DNA of 6,730 nucleotides. Origin: an uncultured Acidimicrobiaceae bacterium (GTDB lineage: Bacteria; Actinomycetota; Acidimicrobiia; Acidimicrobiales; Bog-793). The notes below the pieces were generated by a model. The model did not search any database. It was not told the origin of the DNA and worked only from the letters and a program-made list of their open reading frames with translations. The position numbers and the translations under genes were made by a program. The stretch lies in contig CAIVND010000014.1 of assembly GCA_903907185.1 (NCBI GenBank), positions 1 to 6,730 of the forward strand, written 5' to 3'. The stretch's first letter is position 1. The number at the start of each line of letters is the position of its first letter. Shown one piece after another: positions 4,809-6,730 of this stretch.

Positions 4809-6730
4809 ATGTCTTCGGCAATGTCTCCACCCTCCGCCGTGGCACATTCACGAAAGTTGACGCCGCTTTCTCGCCCCGACCGGTATGTAATTTCGCTCTT
4901 TTTCCTGGTCCCTTTAGCGCTCTATGGCATCCCAGCTCTCTTTGGTCACCTCATTGCGCCAGGTGATGACTTCAACCAAAACCTTCCGCTCCGTGTCCTG
5001 TCGGGCGAGTTCATCCGGTCCGGCACTCTGCCATCATGGAACCCGCTGATCTGGTCGGGGACTCCCCTCCTTGGTGGATGGAATGCAGGTGCGCTCTTTC
5101 CTGGGACCTTTCTGTTTGCATTCCTCCCGCTATCGCTTGCCTGGGTTATCAATCTTGCGTTAGCTCCTGCGTTCGCTGGCGTTGGGCTCTACCTTCTTCT
5201 CCGGCGGTTCAACCTTGGTGAAACCGCAGCTTCGTTTGGTGCACTGGTCTTTTCTTACACAGGGTTCATGGCCGGACAGATCGTCCATATTGGTCTCGAC
5301 CAGGGGACAGCGTTCACGCCATGGATCCTCCTTGCTCTCGATCTGTTGCTTCGAGAAAACAGTGAAGATGAAGATACCGAAGGGCAAACAAGTTGGTGGC
5401 GCCACACTTTCGATCGAGCCACGTTGGTCTGGATCATTGTCCTCAGTGTTGCCATCGCTGGCACCGTACTCGCTGGCGATCCGAGGGCGATCTCTAGCGG
5501 TGTGCTCTTTGGCGTGATCTACCTCATAGCTCTTGTAATCCGCCCGGGAGCACGGCTGAAAATGGGACTCGCCCCCATCGGAATCGCCACGGCACTTGGT
5601 TTCATGCTTTGCGCGATTCAGCTGTTGCCCGGCATCGCCTTCACTCACTCATCCCAGCGTGGGACAACGGCGCTGAGCTTCTTCGGCAGTGGTTCGCTAC
5701 CGATACGGGCGATCGTGACTGATCTGCTCGTGCCTTTCGCACTTGGAGCCAATGGCACCTTTGGCATGCCGGTCTATAACGGTAACTACAACCTTCCCGA
5801 GGTGACGATCGGCGCTGGTCTCGTCAGTCTCGTGGCATTCTTTGCCTACATCCCCGAGCTCTTCGGTCCGGTGAGGATCGTTCTCTCTCGTCAACGAATC
5901 GTTCGACAGCTCCAGGCCAAACGACAGATTGGCGTGTGGTTTGTAATGGCAGCCGTCGGCTTCGTGCTGACGATCGGTACCGAGAGTCCAATCGGTAATT
6001 GGCTTGTTCACCTCCCCTTCTATGGGAGCGAGCGCCTCCAGAATAGAAACGCTGTTCTCTTTGATCTTGCCCTCGCTGTTCTCGGAGCGATCTTTGTCGA
6101 TGACCACCTCAAAGCACTTCTCACGGGGGACCTTGGAGCCGACAGGATCCGCCGCATCGGAGCACGTCTCCTCGGACTCGTTCCCATCGTTGGTGTACTC
6201 ATCATGATCACGGTTGAACTCGTCAGTCCCTTAACCATTCAGCGGTTCATGAATGCCTTTGGCAGAGACCCGACACTTAACACCCACCTCCTTGGCTACC
6301 TCATCCCCGCAGTGCTCATTGCGTTAGTGCTTGGGGCATTTTGGCTGACAGCGAATCACTGGTCTGCACCATTCGCGCGTCGAGTACTTGGCCTGCTCAT
6401 GTTCTGCGACATCGGAATCTTCCTCGTGAACGCTTCATATACCGCTCAATCGAGCACTCTTTTCCGATCCCAAACCACAGCATCTGCAAAACTCAAGACG
6501 CTGCTTCAAGGACAGGGTCGCTTCGCGATCTACGACCCTTACTACGTCGTAGCGAGCACGGGATCGGGCGCTCTACCAGAGACCGGCATGCCCGATCTAA
6601 ATGTTGTCCAAGGTAATCCGAGCGTTCAGGGCTATGGGTCGCTGGTGAATGGGACCTACCAGCGGGTAACTGGCTCGCATCTTCTCAATAACTTCAAACC
6701 CGCCGCACTGTCGAGCGAGACCGTAAACAC
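4809..6730 (+). CDS. YfhO-like multi-pass membrane protein (GT-C fold), first 640 residues, cut by window edge
   Basis: The frame is open from ATG 4809 to the window end (640 codons plus two bases) with no stop or frameshift. YfhO-type proteins are large GT-C-like enzymes that add sugars to envelope polymers from lipid-linked donors. After a cytoplasmic N-terminus and TM1 (about 27-48) comes GDDFNQNLPLRVLSGEF. D53/D54 sit where GT-C enzymes keep the catalytic acid. SGTLPSWNPLIWSGTPLLG and FPGTFLF, also typical of this family, follow. Further hydrophobic segments lie near 101-130, 139-156, 168-181, 207-222, 231-244, 254-275, 300-313, 333-349, 376-390, 416-430, 452-473, 494-512 and 525-541. An acidic insert (about 183-195) lies in a loop. 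After about 541 the chain is polar, the start of the outer C-terminal domain. A second in-frame ATG at 4821 is possible. It follows the DedA gene after 38 bp that hold a probable terminator. Confidence 0.85.
   Translation, partial: MSSAMSPPSAVAHSRKLTPLSRPDRYVISLFFLVPLALYGIPALFGHLIAPGDDFNQNLPLRVLSGEFIRSGTLPSWNPLIWSGTPLLGGWNAGALFPGTFLFAFLPLSLAWVINLALAPAFAGVGLYLLLRRFNLGETAASFGALVFSYTGFMAGQIVHIGLDQGTAFTPWILLALDLLLRENSEDEDTEGQTSWWRHTFDRATLVWIIVLSVAIAGTVLAGDPRAISSGVLFGVIYLIALVIRPGARLKMGLAPIGIATALGFMLCAIQLLPGIAFTHSSQRGTTALSFFGSGSLPIRAIVTDLLVPFALGANGTFGMPVYNGNYNLPEVTIGAGLVSLVAFFAYIPELFGPVRIVLSRQRIVRQLQAKRQIGVWFVMAAVGFVLTIGTESPIGNWLVHLPFYGSERLQNRNAVLFDLALAVLGAIFVDDHLKALLTGDLGADRIRRIGARLLGLVPIVGVLIMITVELVSPLTIQRFMNAFGRDPTLNTHLLGYLIPAVLIALVLGAFWLTANHWSAPFARRVLGLLMFCDIGIFLVNASYTAQSSTLFRSQTTASAKLKTLLQGQGRFAIYDPYYVVASTGSGALPETGMPDLNVVQGNPSVQGYGSLVNGTYQRVTGSHLLNNFKPAALSSETVN

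Noticed and set aside
5160..6107. Minus-strand open frames of 136-162 codons
   Set aside because: They are antisense to the continuous YfhO-like frame, and their charged, Cys- and Glu-rich translations match no domain.

Overview
The window reads as an ordinary stretch of bacterial chromosome with GC in the mid-50s percent. It holds six protein genes and no RNA gene, transposase, CRISPR array or phage gene that I can see. The Rel protein (VESRAPRRD and MYQSLHTTV segments), a DedA protein and the GT-C type membrane proteins resemble actinobacterial versions. A medium-GC actinobacterium, possibly of the Acidimicrobiia, is my best guess from protein style only. No marker gene fixes the taxon.

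Layout. At the left edge, on the minus strand, is the N-terminal half of a bifunctional (p)ppGpp synthetase/hydrolase (1-1017), cut by the window. Divergent from it, with a 121-bp gap, is a plus-strand gene for a 227-aa single-pass membrane protein that I do not recognise (1139-1822). Its last 48 bp overlap the end of a convergent minus-strand gene for a 447-aa multi-pass protein resembling GT87/DUF2029 polyprenol-dependent glycosyltransferases (1775-3118). Next, also on the minus strand, is a 1-Cys peroxiredoxin of the PRDX6 type (3255-3890) with its own near-consensus promoter, a strong ribosome binding site, and two tandem hairpins after its stop, the second a good intrinsic terminator. Divergent from it is a DedA-family membrane protein (4111-4770). 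It ends in a hairpin that uses its own last codons and stop. It is followed 38 bp later by a YfhO-like large membrane protein (4809 to the right edge, incomplete).

Together the genes suggest stress physiology (alarmone control, peroxide removal) beside envelope glycosylation. The two GT-C-like proteins would take sugars from polyprenyl-phosphate carriers, and some DedA proteins recycle undecaprenyl phosphate. That link is inference from gene content. The genes are not one operon, because orientations change and terminators separate them.

I see no clear previously undescribed system. The most unusual signals are a perfect 9-bp inverted repeat (33 bp between matching ends) that brackets the peroxiredoxin promoter, and a roughly threefold excess of GATC across the whole window.
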